From NCBI GenBank assembly GCA_015272165.1, contig JACYMF010000049.1, positions 1-33,410 on the forward strand: a stretch of DNA of 33,410 bases, given 5' to 3'. The position numbers and the translations under genes were made by a program. This document shows positions 24,796 through 33,027 of the stretch, one piece after another (position 1 is the stretch's first letter; every line of letters begins with the position of its first letter). The stretch comes from Cyanobacterium sp. T60_A2020_053 (GTDB lineage: Bacteria; Cyanobacteriota; Cyanobacteriia; Cyanobacteriales; Cyanobacteriaceae). The notes under the pieces are model-generated. The model saw only the letters and a program-made list of their open reading frames with translations. It was not told where the DNA came from and did no database searches.

Positions 24796-26847
24796 TTAAT
24801 CAGAATATTTAATAATTAACTCTTCTTCCAATCTGAATAGAGATAGAGCATATTTAATTCTTTCAAATTTAGCACTATTGTCCAGATTACCCTCAATAAA
24901 ATAAGTTTCGTTGATCATAAGTTGTTGCCGAACATTATGTTTTTCATTTTTCTTGCTAATTTTAACTTTTTCACCTAAATCTGTTGTAAAAAAAAGTTCA
25001 GGTTGTTTTTCAAACAATCTTTTAAATATTTCTGCGTATAATTTTGATACCTCTTTTATCTCTATTTTTTCATCACAAAAAATAGCATAATCAAGTTTTT
25101 TGTATTTAGGGTCATCTGCTTCAAAAATATTAAACTCTTCTATCTCTTTTATTTCTTCTATTTTAATATCAGGATATTGCCAAATAGATAAAAATCTTTT
25201 GCTAATTAGTTGAAATCTTTTTTCTAATTCTTGTTGATTCCAAATGTCTAGTTGAGATATGTATTTATTAAGCCACAAACGACTGTATTTATAACCTGAG
25301 TCAATCATATCCCTTTTTGCTAAAAAAGATTTATTTTTTAAACTATTATTATGTCCAGATAAAGTTAAATTAGCAATTGTATGTAAGTAATTACTTTTGA
25401 TGTAATTAAACTCTTCAATACCTAAGTCTTTTTTCCACTGAGAATCTGGATTTTGAGGGAAAATATGTTCAATCGTTATTTTCTCATCAATAATAACTAT
25501 TTCTGGATTATTATAATTTTCTAATCTTTCCAAAAAGTAAGTTCGATTTTTTGATTGAATGTTGTACATATCTTTGAACTTCAAAGCATCTAAAACTTCA
25601 TTATTTTGAGGAAATCTTTGACTTCCTGTACGTTGAATTAGTGTTTTTTGAATGGATATTAAGTAATTATTAAGGTCAACTTTATCATATAAACTCATAA
25701 ATATTTTATTCAGGGAGTTTGTTGGTAAACCGATAATAAATCTTCTCCAAATAAAAGACTGTATTAAGTCCAAAATGGCAAGAAAAGTTTTTTTATCAAT
25801 AGTAGAATACTTATAATCATAATAAACCTGCATTAAGAAAGGATGAGTTACATTTGTTTCTAAACGTTTTAAACATTCTAATTGATTACGAATATCCTTA
25901 TCTTCTTCTCTCTGTGGATTGATTAATTTGTTATAAAAGTGGGCTAAAGATTTAATATTTGAGAGTTCTTTTTCTAATGTTTCAAGATTTAAATTAGAAT
26001 ATTTTGATTTAAAACTTATGTAAACTTTATTTTTATTAGGTATATTTTTATCCGTTAATGTTAGGTAATCTCGAATAAAATCAGACACTTTACTAATATT
26101 GTGAATATCATCTCTTGCTAATTTTTCAATAGTTAGCCAGTAATTTTCATAAACTTTTCTTTGCTCTTTTAGTTTTAATCCCATTAAAATATAATTTCTA
26201 ATTAAATCAGCTTGAGATAAGTCTAAGCCAGTCGAATTGAGACTTTCAAATATTCTTTGTGGATCATCCTTTCCTCTTTCTAAAGAAATTTCAACAAATA
26301 TTAATTTATTTAATCCATCAATTACGACTTGATAATTTTCTTCATTAATTCTCTGATTAAAATAGTTAAAATTATCAACAATCCTAGAATATTCGTTAAA
26401 CTTTTTTTGAAAATCACCTTTTAATAAATACTTTAAAGCATTTGAATTTGGCTCAGTTAATTTAAGTTTTAATTTATCTTCTTCACTAACAAATTTATTG
26501 ATTAAATATGTTTCATTAATTTCAGATGCTAATTCCAAATCATTAAAATTTAATGCCAATCGATAAATTACTAAGTAGATTAAAGCTAGTGTGGTTAATC
26601 TTTGTTGTCCATCTATAATACTAAGTTCTTTGGTTCTTGAAGCTGTATAAACATCATCATGTATAAAAACGATGCTACCGATAAAATGAGCATTCATCTC
26701 TGAGTTTTTTCCAACTGATAAAATATCGTCAAGCAGTTGCTTACATTGAGGAATCGACCAATCATAATTTCTTTGATAAACTGGTATGACGAATTGTGTT
26801 TTTGTTAAAGATAAAAAATTTTGTATTTTAGTTTCGTTTGCTTTCAT
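24796..26847 (-). CDS. GmrSD-like DUF262-DUF1524 protein (putative type IV restriction enzyme)
   Basis: The 683-residue protein has an N-terminal DUF262 (ParB/sulfiredoxin-like NTPase) with IPVYQRNYDW (21-30) and the signature IIDGQQRLTTL (77-87). This is followed by a long helical region and a C-terminal DUF1524 His-Me/HNH nuclease with ITIEHIFPQNPDSQW near 457-471 and NLTLSGHNNSLKNK. The last 130 residues form a further domain of DUF4268-like type. GmrSD enzymes use NTP to cut glucosylated or otherwise modified phage DNA, so anti-phage defence is the likely role. The gene is AT-rich and free of the GGGCGCT word in over 2 kb, and it is divergent from chlD. All key motifs look intact. Confidence 0.88.
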   Translation of the reverse strand: MKANETKIQNFLSLTKTQFVIPVYQRNYDWSIPQCKQLLDDILSVGKNSEMNAHFIGSIVFIHDDVYTASRTKELSIIDGQQRLTTLALIYLVIYRLALNFNDLELASEINETYLINKFVSEEDKLKLKLTEPNSNALKYLLKGDFQKKFNEYSRIVDNFNYFNQRINEENYQVVIDGLNKLIFVEISLERGKDDPQRIFESLNSTGLDLSQADLIRNYILMGLKLKEQRKVYENYWLTIEKLARDDIHNISKVSDFIRDYLTLTDKNIPNKNKVYISFKSKYSNLNLETLEKELSNIKSLAHFYNKLINPQREEDKDIRNQLECLKRLETNVTHPFLMQVYYDYKYSTIDKKTFLAILDLIQSFIWRRFIIGLPTNSLNKIFMSLYDKVDLNNYLISIQKTLIQRTGSQRFPQNNEVLDALKFKDMYNIQSKNRTYFLERLENYNNPEIVIIDEKITIEHIFPQNPDSQWKKDLGIEEFNYIKSNYLHTIANLTLSGHNNSLKNKSFLAKRDMIDSGYKYSRLWLNKYISQLDIWNQQELEKRFQLISKRFLSIWQYPDIKIEEIKEIEEFNIFEADDPKYKKLDYAIFCDEKIEIKEVSKLYAEIFKRLFEKQPELFFTTDLGEKVKISKKNEKHNVRQQLMINETYFIEGNLDNSAKFERIKYALSLFRLEEELIIKYSD

Positions 26848-26995
26848 ATATAGCTAATATCACATCAAAAGTTGGGCTAAATTTTCTTACCTAATATTTG
26901 CACAACCGTAACATTTTTTTTGAATCTAATCAAGTCTATATCCCATGTACGGTAAAATATAGCTTTACATTGCATTTATAATCAATTCTATATTA

Positions 26996-29032
26996 ATGCC
27001 AACATTAACTACTAATAATATAAATTTTCCCCTCACTGCCGTTATCGGACAACAAGCCATCAAAACAGCCTTATTATTATCCGCAGTTGATCCCACCTTG
27101 GGAGGGGTTGCCATCGCTGGGAAACGAGGCACGGCTAAATCCGTGATGGCGCGCGGCATCCATACCCTATTACCCCCCATTGAGGTTATTAAAGATAGTC
27201 GTTTTAATTGTAACCCGGATGATCGCAATAGTTGGGATAGCGAAACCCTCGAAAAATACGGTAATACTCCTAGAGAGGAAATTCCTACGGAAGTAATCCC
27301 AGCGCCCTTCGTCCAAATCCCCCTCGGCACAACGGAAGACAGACTCTTGGGATCGGTTGATGTGGAAGAATCAGTGCAAAAAGGCGAACCGATTTTTCAA
27401 CCCGGCTTATTAGCAAAAGCCAATCGAGGAGTATTATATATCGATGAAATCAATTTGTTAGATGACCAAATCGCTAACCAACTGCTGACAGTATTAACCG
27501 ATGGCAAAAACCAAATTGAAAGGGAAGGCATCAGTTTTGCCCATCCTTGCCAACCTTTGCTAATCGCCACTTACAACCCCGAAGAAGGCAATTTGCGAGA
27601 ACATTTATTAGATCGTATTGCCGTTGCCCTCAGTGCTGATGGCGTGTTAGCCTTAGATGAGAGAGTCCAAGCGGTGGATCAAGTGATTGATTATGCTTCT
27701 TCTCCCGTGAAATTTCTTGAGCAATATGACGAAGATTTAGAGGCGCTACGCACGGAAATTATTTTGGCGAGGGAATGGATTAAGGAAGTAAAAATCACTA
27801 CCGAACAGGTTAAATATTTAGTACAGGAAGCAGTTAGGGGCGGAGTAGAAGGACATCGGGCGGAAATTTTTGCGGTTAGGGTAGCCATGGCGGCTGCTGC
27901 GTTGGAAGGGCGTAATAATGTTACGGCGGATGATCTACGCAAAGCGGTAGAATTGGTCATTGTGCCACGTTCGACTATGGTACAACAGCAACCACCAGAG
28001 GATCAGATGCAACCCCCACCGCCACCACCAAAGCCCCAAGATCAAGGGGATGAAGGGGAAGAGGAGGATCAGGAGGAGAAGGAAGATAATAAGGAGGATC
28101 AGGAAAATCAAGAAGAGAAGGAAGAGGAAGCGCCCCAAATTCCAGAGGAGTTCGTTTTTGATGTGGAAGGGGTGATTTTAGACCCCAGCGTATTATATTT
28201 TGCCCAACAGATGCAACGACAGGGCAAGTCGGGCGCTCGTAATATGATTTTCAGCGATGATCGAGGGCGCTATATTAAACCCATGTTACCTAAAGGTAAA
28301 GTCAGAAGAATTGCTGTGGATGCTACTTTGAGGGCTGCTGCACCCTACCAAAAAAGTCGCCGTGAACGCTACCCTAATCGCCGTGTTATCGTGGAAAACG
28401 TGGATTTGAGGTCAAAACGTCTCGTGCGCAAAGCAGGGGCTTTAATCGTTTTTGTGGTGGATGCGTCTGGTTCTATGGCTCTTAATCGGATGCAATCGGC
28501 GAAGGGCGCTGTTATGCGCTTGTTAACGGAAGCCTACGAAAATCGGGATCAGGTGGCGTTAATTCCTTTCCGTGGGGAACAAGCTGATGTTTTATTACCC
28601 CCCACTCGTTCCATTACTCTCGCTCGTTTACGCCTCGAAACTCTGCCTTGTGGCGGTGGTTCACCTCTTTCCCATGCTCTTAGTCAAGCGGTGCAGGTAG
28701 GGGTTAATGCGCAGATGTCTGGAGATATTGGACAAGTGGTAATCGTTGCTATCACTGACGGGCGCGGTAATATTCCTTTGGCTCGATCTTTGGGTGAAAC
28801 TCTTGAGGAAGGGGAAAAGCCTGATATTAAGGCGGAGTTACTAAGTATTGCTGGAAAGATACGGGCGCTGGGTATGAAGTTGTTGGTTATCGATACTGAG
28901 AAGAAGTTTGTTTCGACAGGCTTCGGTAAGGAGTTGGCTACTACTGCCGGTGGTACTTATTATCAGTTACCGAAAGCTACTGACCAAGCTATCGCAAATA
29001 TGGCGAAGGGCGCTATTGCTGAGATGAAGTAA
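26996..29032 (+). CDS. chlD: Magnesium chelatase subunit D
   Basis: ChlD with ChlI and ChlH inserts Mg2+ into protoporphyrin IX, the first committed step of chlorophyll synthesis. The 678-residue protein has an N-terminal AAA+ domain (Walker A-like GKRGTAKS 42-49, then [10 protein letters not shown]). A proline-rich and acidic linker follows (330-385, PPPPPKP then E/D/K/Q-rich), then a von Willebrand A domain with the MIDAS motif DASGS at 489-493. It ends in [18 protein letters not shown]. The gene contains seven GGGCGCT words, in sharp contrast to the flanking DUF262 gene. A diverged copy of its final codons is at 32607-32675, which suggests integration of foreign DNA at its 3' end. No strong ribosome binding site is seen. 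Confidence 0.97.
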   Translation: MPTLTTNNINFPLTAVIGQQAIKTALLLSAVDPTLGGVAIAGKRGTAKSVMARGIHTLLPPIEVIKDSRFNCNPDDRNSWDSETLEKYGNTPREEIPTEVIPAPFVQIPLGTTEDRLLGSVDVEESVQKGEPIFQPGLLAKANRGVLYIDEINLLDDQIANQLLTVLTDGKNQIEREGISFAHPCQPLLIATYNPEEGNLREHLLDRIAVALSADGVLALDERVQAVDQVIDYASSPVKFLEQYDEDLEALRTEIILAREWIKEVKITTEQVKYLVQEAVRGGVEGHRAEIFAVRVAMAAAALEGRNNVTADDLRKAVELVIVPRSTMVQQQPPEDQMQPPPPPPKPQDQGDEGEEEDQEEKEDNKEDQENQEEKEEEAPQIPEEFVFDVEGVILDPSVLYFAQQMQRQGKSGARNMIFSDDRGRYIKPMLPKGKVRRIAVDATLRAAAPYQKSRRERYPNRRVIVENVDLRSKRLVRKAGALIVFVVDASGSMALNRMQSAKGAVMRLLTEAYENRDQVALIPFRGEQADVLLPPTRSITLARLRLETLPCGGGSPLSHALSQAVQVGVNAQMSGDIGQVVIVAITDGRGNIPLARSLGETLEEGEKPDIKAELLSIAGKIRALGMKLLVIDTEKKFVSTGFGKELATTAGGTYYQLPKATDQAIANMAKGAIAEMK

Positions 29033-29051
29033 TATTAATTTGGGGTAAAGT

Positions 29052-29387
29052 ATGATGAAAATTCCTAATTTCTATCGCGCCAATATAGAACAATCTAAAA
29101 TAGTAGATTATTTGTTGAATATCAATCATACAAGGGGAGGTTCAAAGGCAAAAATGTTGCTTAATTATGGTTACTCTCCTGATAATTGGCAACAATTAGA
29201 ATTAGATATTCGCAAGTTCCATCTCAATGGAGAAGTTACTATAATCAAAGAAACACCTTATGGCATAAGATATGAAATAATATCAGAAATACTTACCCCT
29301 ATTAACAAGCCATTATTAATGAAAAGTGTATGGCAAATTGACAAAGGTACAGAAATTCCCCGATTAATTACCATGATTCCTGAATAA
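29052..29387 (+). CDS. DUF6883-like protein, first gene of the chlD-adjacent island
   Basis: The 111-residue protein has the DUF6883 layout: KIVDYLLNINHTRGGSKAKMLLNYGYSPDNWQQLELDIRKF, a middle GIRYEIISEILTPINKP, and the C-terminal VWQIDKGTEIPRLITMIPE. Members usually sit in two-gene units with DUF4926, as here (next gene 21 bp downstream). They are suspected toxin- or defence-associated, but I know of no demonstrated activity. The start codon lies 19 bp after the chlD stop. The gene is AT-rich and lacks the iterated word. Confidence 0.7.
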   Translation: MMKIPNFYRANIEQSKIVDYLLNINHTRGGSKAKMLLNYGYSPDNWQQLELDIRKFHLNGEVTIIKETPYGIRYEIISEILTPINKPLLMKSVWQIDKGTEIPRLITMIPE

Positions 29388-29408
29388 AAATTGGAGGTTT
29401 TAAATATT

Positions 29409-29654
29409 ATGAATTTTTCCCTTTATTCTGATGTAATCTTATTAAAGGATATAGTCGAAGATAGTTTATTTGCTGGTGATATTGGCACTGTAGTAGATAT
29501 ACATAATGTTAGTGATTTGGAAACGGGTTATAGTGTGGAGTTTTTTGATTTATTAGGAAATACCAGAACCGTTGTCACCCTACCAATGAGTTATTTTCGT
29601 CAACCAACTAAATCAGATGTACCCAGCATAAGGCTTTTATCGGAAATTGCTTAA
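29409..29654 (+). CDS. DUF4926 protein, partner of the DUF6883 gene
   Basis: The 81-residue protein (MNFSLYSDVILLKDIVEDSLFAGDIGTVVDIHN...) matches DUF4926. It has the typical strand pattern ending GYSVEFFDLLGNTRTVVTL, a small beta-barrel. The frame can be read from a TTG at 29391, but that overlaps the Shine-Dalgarno GGAGG (29393-29397); the ATG at 29409 is the better start. It is likely co-transcribed with the DUF6883 gene, and the pair may be a toxin-antitoxin-like unit. The assignment is from family memory. Confidence 0.75.
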   Translation: MNFSLYSDVILLKDIVEDSLFAGDIGTVVDIHNVSDLETGYSVEFFDLLGNTRTVVTLPMSYFRQPTKSDVPSIRLLSEIA

Positions 29655-29799
29655 TCGGTGTGTGTAACGTTTCTATCTTTTTGGCTTCGCAGATATAAAC
29701 TTAAGATTAACTCTGGTTGGTATCTCAACATTGATAAACAATTAAATGGCTCTTTATGGTATAGTTTAATAAATATTTCTAAAAAAAAGAGGGATATAT

Positions 29800-30027
29800 A
29801 TGGACGAAGCAAAAACAGTTGGAGCGATTGTAACAGGTGCTGGTTTAGCCGGTACCGGTTCCATTACTGTAGCGACTATTACAGCTCCAGCTTCAGGACT
29901 GTTAGGAGTAATTGGGTTAACAACAACAACAACTGTTGCTCTTCCCATAGCAGGAGTCGTTGGAGTAGCTGGATTGATCGGATATGGAATTTATAAAGGT
30001 GTTAAGTGGGCTAAAAGTGAAGAATAA
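29800..30027 (+). CDS. 75-residue Gly/Ala/Thr-rich hydrophobic peptide
   Basis: The product MDEAKTVGAIVTGAGLAGTG...IYKGVKWAKSEE has two hydrophobic, small-residue-rich stretches (about 7-33 and 45-64), separated by a TTTTT run, and charged ends. It looks like a two-helix membrane peptide, similar in character to bacteriocins, holins or pore-forming effectors of abortive-infection modules. A GAGGG ribosome binding site sits 8 bases before the ATG, supporting real translation. I do not recognise a family. The overlapping frames on both strands are shadows. Confidence 0.6.
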   Translation: MDEAKTVGAIVTGAGLAGTGSITVATITAPASGLLGVIGLTTTTTVALPIAGVVGVAGLIGYGIYKGVKWAKSEE

Positions 30028-30069
30028 AATAATTATTTTACAATCTTTATCTTTAAAAGCTCAACAATC

Positions 30070-30121
30070 AAAAAAAACTTCAAATAATCTCCCTTTTTGG
30101 AGAGAGTTTGAGTTTTTTTTT
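30070..30121. terminator. Bidirectional terminator between convergent genes
   Basis: A hairpin ACTTCAAATAATCTCC / GGAGAGAGTTTGAGT with a CTTTTT loop is flanked by an A run on the left and nine T residues on the right. It therefore can end transcription both of the small peptide gene (rightward) and of the DUF262 gene (leftward). Confidence 0.8.
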
Positions 30122-30148
30122 GCGGATAAATCATCTGGTAATTAGTAG

Positions 30149-30173
30149 GTTGGGTTGAGGCACGAAACCCAAC
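30149..30173. repeat. Hairpin repeat GTTGGGTT...AACCCAAC
   Basis: TAGGTTGGGTTGAGGCACGA followed by AACCCAACAT forms an eight-pair stem. A relative, GTTGGGTTGCACTTCGTTTAACCCAAC, occurs at 31999-32025, and a looser one near 32693-32723. These are common cyanobacterial intergenic repeats, and here they flank the DUF262 gene on both sides. Confidence 0.7.
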
Positions 30174-30241
30174 ATCCCCACCCATGTTTTTCGATTAATC
30201 AATAATTTTGATGAGTTTGAAGTGTAGCCCACTTTTATAGT

Positions 30242-31885
30242 TCAATTCAAAACTTGAAAATCACTCATAAAACTAAATAAAGAAGCTAATTCTATCAATC
30301 TAGTTATATTTTCTGCTCGACGATTGGATAAATAAAAGTAAAGTCGCTCCCCGTCAATGTTATTCAAATTGCCAAAAGGTTGAATGATTTTATTTCCTTC
30401 TCTTGATAATAAATCTTCTTGAGTACCCACATAATCTAACTTATTTAAACGGATAATATCATGAATGTCATCTGTAATTCTTTTGGATATAAAGTCTATT
30501 ACAAACCTTGTAGCTTCACGAATATCATCAAATTGTAGTTCATTTCCATTCAATAGAATGCTAACGGAACTGTTAATAGTAACTTTTTTACTAACATCTA
30601 CCGACATTTCTAACTTAGGAGAAAAGGCTTTATGGTATATTTTATTATCATAAAAATCTACTTCTTCAAAGGTTTCAATTCTTTTTCCAGAAACTGAGCA
30701 AAAAGGAGATGCTTGATAAGCATTTTTTTTATTAGTAAATATTTGTAGATAAGAGTCAAAATTTTCAATTATTTGCTTAAGCTGATTATCCCAAATACCT
30801 ATACGTTCATTTAACCTAGCATTAGTAGAGCGAGAGACAGCATCAATAAAATTGCGGTCAAACGAAGATAAGTCTAAGAACTTATCATAAATTACCTCTG
30901 TTTTATCTCTAATATCTTCTATATTATAAGGAACAAAACCTAACATTTGTATATCATAAATAGCAGCATTTGGTTGAGGAGAAAATTTAGCATTATTATC
31001 TTTTTTTACTGAAAAACTCCGATAATGATTATCTTCAAAAGTAATTTTTACCATATCTAAAACTTTATTAAATAAGATATTTAATTCATCCTGTTTTTGC
31101 TTTTTAAAGTTTTCATCTTCATTTTTAGCTTGTTCCCTCATATAGTCATTTAAAGTCTCAGTTCTAGGTTCAGGATACTTATTAGTTTCTGAATCATAAA
31201 AATCATGAAGTGCGAAAAATCGTAAAACTAATTCAACATCAAGCATCCTATTTTTATCTGGTTTACCTTCTTTTGGAGGTCGAAGTTTAGGGAAAGGATG
31301 TAAGAGTTCTCTATAAATCAAATTTTTAGAACAATCAATTAAAAAATCATTAAAATCACCATGAAACATACAGTTTCTTAATTCTTGGGCATTTAAAGAA
31401 ACAGATCCCATGTTTAATCGTCCAAATACTTCAAACTGTATTTCAGGATGAGTGTCACTCTCAATAACAATAGTATTGATTTGACGCTCAAGAAATAAAG
31501 CACTGATATTAGAAGGTAAATGATTAAATGTAGATTGATTTAATTCTGGTAAATTATCGAGATTAGCAACTTTCAAGCTACCATTAATAAAATTTGCTAA
31601 TGTAGTTAATCTCTGTACACCATCTATTATTTCAAACATAGTGGCATCAGTCTCCTCATCGAATTTTTCCAAAAAAAATAGTGGTGGAATTGGAATATCC
31701 ATGAATATCGACTCAACAAAACGACATTGTTTAGAGAAATCCCAAACAAAAGTTCTTTGATAAGGTGGAATAACAATCTTTGCACTCTGAAAATCTGTCA
31801 TTAAATCACGAATAGAACGAGTAATAGTTTTTTTGTTTACCCGAACTTGTTTTAATTGAGCCAGAAAATTTTGTCCAACAGCCAT
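30242..31885 (-). CDS. DUF262 domain protein (GmrS-like, no HNH partner)
   Basis: The 547-residue protein has a DUF262 domain: IVIPPYQRTFVWDF (37-50), EIIDGVQRLTTL (85-96) and FEVFGRLNMGSVSLNAQELRN near 155-175, which match the NTP-binding ParB-like fold of GmrS. No DUF1524 HIxP motif follows, so it is either a stand-alone single-domain type or acts with an HNH protein encoded elsewhere. The C-terminal half (residues 300-547) is of unknown family, with SVSGKRIETFEEVDFYDNKIYHK. It carries no GGGCGCT word. It lies between two hairpin repeats in the island downstream of chlD. A defence function is inferred from the family. Confidence 0.8.
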   Translation of the reverse strand: MAVGQNFLAQLKQVRVNKKTITRSIRDLMTDFQSAKIVIPPYQRTFVWDFSKQCRFVESIFMDIPIPPLFFLEKFDEETDATMFEIIDGVQRLTTLANFINGSLKVANLDNLPELNQSTFNHLPSNISALFLERQINTIVIESDTHPEIQFEVFGRLNMGSVSLNAQELRNCMFHGDFNDFLIDCSKNLIYRELLHPFPKLRPPKEGKPDKNRMLDVELVLRFFALHDFYDSETNKYPEPRTETLNDYMREQAKNEDENFKKQKQDELNILFNKVLDMVKITFEDNHYRSFSVKKDNNAKFSPQPNAAIYDIQMLGFVPYNIEDIRDKTEVIYDKFLDLSSFDRNFIDAVSRSTNARLNERIGIWDNQLKQIIENFDSYLQIFTNKKNAYQASPFCSVSGKRIETFEEVDFYDNKIYHKAFSPKLEMSVDVSKKVTINSSVSILLNGNELQFDDIREATRFVIDFISKRITDDIHDIIRLNKLDYVGTQEDLLSREGNKIIQPFGNLNNIDGERLYFYLSNRRAENITRLIELASLFSFMSDFQVLN

Positions 31886-31998
31886 ACTAGATAGTTAGTG
31901 AGGAATATCTTATTATGTTACTTTAAAAACAATACCATCATAACATTATCCAATTTTGAATTTAAGAGATTACATCTTATTTAACTCAATTTATTTGT

Positions 31999-32025
31999 GT
32001 TGGGTTGCACTTCGTTTAACCCAAC
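31999..32025. repeat. Hairpin repeat GTTGGGTT...AACCCAAC, second copy
   Basis: Inverted repeat of eight bases around GCACTTCGTTT, upstream of the DUF262 gene and of the DUF29 gene, with the same core as the copy at 30149-30173. Confidence 0.7.
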
Positions 32026-32059
32026 CTACATTTTATGATGGTTTTTTTTGAGTAAGGGT

Positions 32060-32067
32060 GCGATCGC
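32060..32067. other. HIP1 octamer GCGATCGC (only copy seen)
   Basis: A single perfect GCGATCGC palindrome. In many cyanobacteria this occurs about once per 1 kb or less. Its scarcity here is notable, and it sits within the presumed island. Confidence 0.85.
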
Positions 32068-32147
32068 TCTTATGAAGTAACATGAATCAGATATTTTTAA
32101 AACTTGTTGCTTATAATAGGATAAAGTACATTCACATTAATAATTTT

Positions 32148-32603
32148 ATGGTAAATACATTATTAACAACAAACCTAAAAAATATTTATGAAATTGATGA
32201 GCATTTTTGGTTAGAAGAAACAATAAAATTATTGCGAGAGAAACGTTTTAATGAGTTAGATTTAGAAAATTTAATTGAGGAGTTAGAAAGTTTGGCACGT
32301 CGAGATAAATCAAAAGTAGCAAGTTTGACAGAACAAATTATTAGACATCTTTTATTACTGCAATATTGGACAACAGAATTTGAAAATAATTCTAATCACT
32401 GGAAAACAGAAGTAATTGGCTTTCGCTCTCAAATTAAACGTGATTTAACAACTAATTTAAGTAATTATTTAACAGAAAACTTGGAGTCAATTTATCAAGA
32501 TGCTTTAAAATTTGTTCAACAAAAGACTACACACTCTGTAAAATTTCCTGACACTTGCCCTTATACTTTAGAACAAATTTTAGACCAAAATTATCTAATT
32601 TAA
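32148..32603 (+). CDS. DUF29 family protein (paralogue)
   Basis: The 151-residue protein shares DUF29 blocks with the one at 16144: HFWLEETIKLLREKRFNELDLENLIEELESLARRD, EQIIRHLLLLQYW and FPDTCPYTLEQILDQNYLI. The open frame extends upstream to 32082, but the ATG at 32148 matches the other paralogue's start and gives the usual length. It lies in the chlD-downstream island, immediately before the chlD 3' remnant. The function of DUF29 is unknown to me. Confidence 0.88.
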   Translation: MVNTLLTTNLKNIYEIDEHFWLEETIKLLREKRFNELDLENLIEELESLARRDKSKVASLTEQIIRHLLLLQYWTTEFENNSNHWKTEVIGFRSQIKRDLTTNLSNYLTENLESIYQDALKFVQQKTTHSVKFPDTCPYTLEQILDQNYLI

Positions 32604-32606
32604 TCT

Positions 32607-32675
32607 TCGTTACTAAAGGCAACAGATCAACTTATCGCAAAAATGGCGAAGGGCGCTATTGGTGAGATGAAGTAA
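32607..32675 (+). pseudogene. Remnant of the 3' end of chlD (22 codons)
   Basis: The frame reads SLLKATDQLIAKMAKGAIGEMK and a stop, matching the last residues of ChlD ([22 protein letters not shown]). The nucleotide match extends past the stop (TAATATTNATTTGGG). It includes the GGGCGCTATTG word. It marks the right end of the 3.6-kb segment between it and chlD. Confidence 0.85.
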
Positions 32676-32853
32676 TATTGATTTGGGTTGATGTTGGGTT
32701 ATATGATAAATAAAATCCAACCCAATATTAACTATACAATTAATCTTACACGAGAACTGACAGTGAATCTCCTTAAAGAAATGTCGTGGAAGTTTTTACC
32801 ATAAAATTAATTGGGAAAAGCTTTGAATACTCTTATACTCTTTGCTATTAACT

Positions 32854-33027
32854 ATGAGAGAAATAGTTTTCTATCGTACATCTTCGGGGAATCGTCCTAT
32901 AGAAGATTTTTTGGATTCTCTTTCCGCAAAACAAGCTCAAAAAGTTATTTGGGTGTTAAAATTGGTTACAGAATTAGAGGCAATCAGGGATGGAGTATTA
33001 ATATTCGATGATACCAGTAGCTTTTGA
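32854..33027 (+). pseudogene. Truncated HigB/RelE-type (phage Gp49-like) toxin
   Basis: MREIVFYRTSSGNRPIEDFLDSLSAKQAQKVIWVLKLVTELE matches the N-terminal 42 residues of the Gp49-like HigB toxin family (normally about 110 residues). After about residue 46 the frame runs into transposase-related DNA and stops. The catalytic C-terminal half is missing, so it is a dead gene. The usual downstream HTH antitoxin gene is absent. Confidence 0.75.

Noticed and set aside
26943-26955. CATGTACGGT word identical to the first bases of the window, suggesting another group II intron end
   Set aside because: Only ten bases match; no domain VI hairpin follows, and it lies in the chlD leader.
26965-28175. Frames overlapping chlD on both strands, including a Leu-rich one opposite the acidic linker
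   Set aside because: They are by-products of low-complexity E/D/K-rich and Pro-rich codons in chlD.
29658-29996. 112-codon plus-strand frame over the 75-residue peptide
   Set aside because: It is Ser/Arg/Trp-rich, lacks a ribosome site and is the frame-shifted reading of the Gly/Thr-rich gene.
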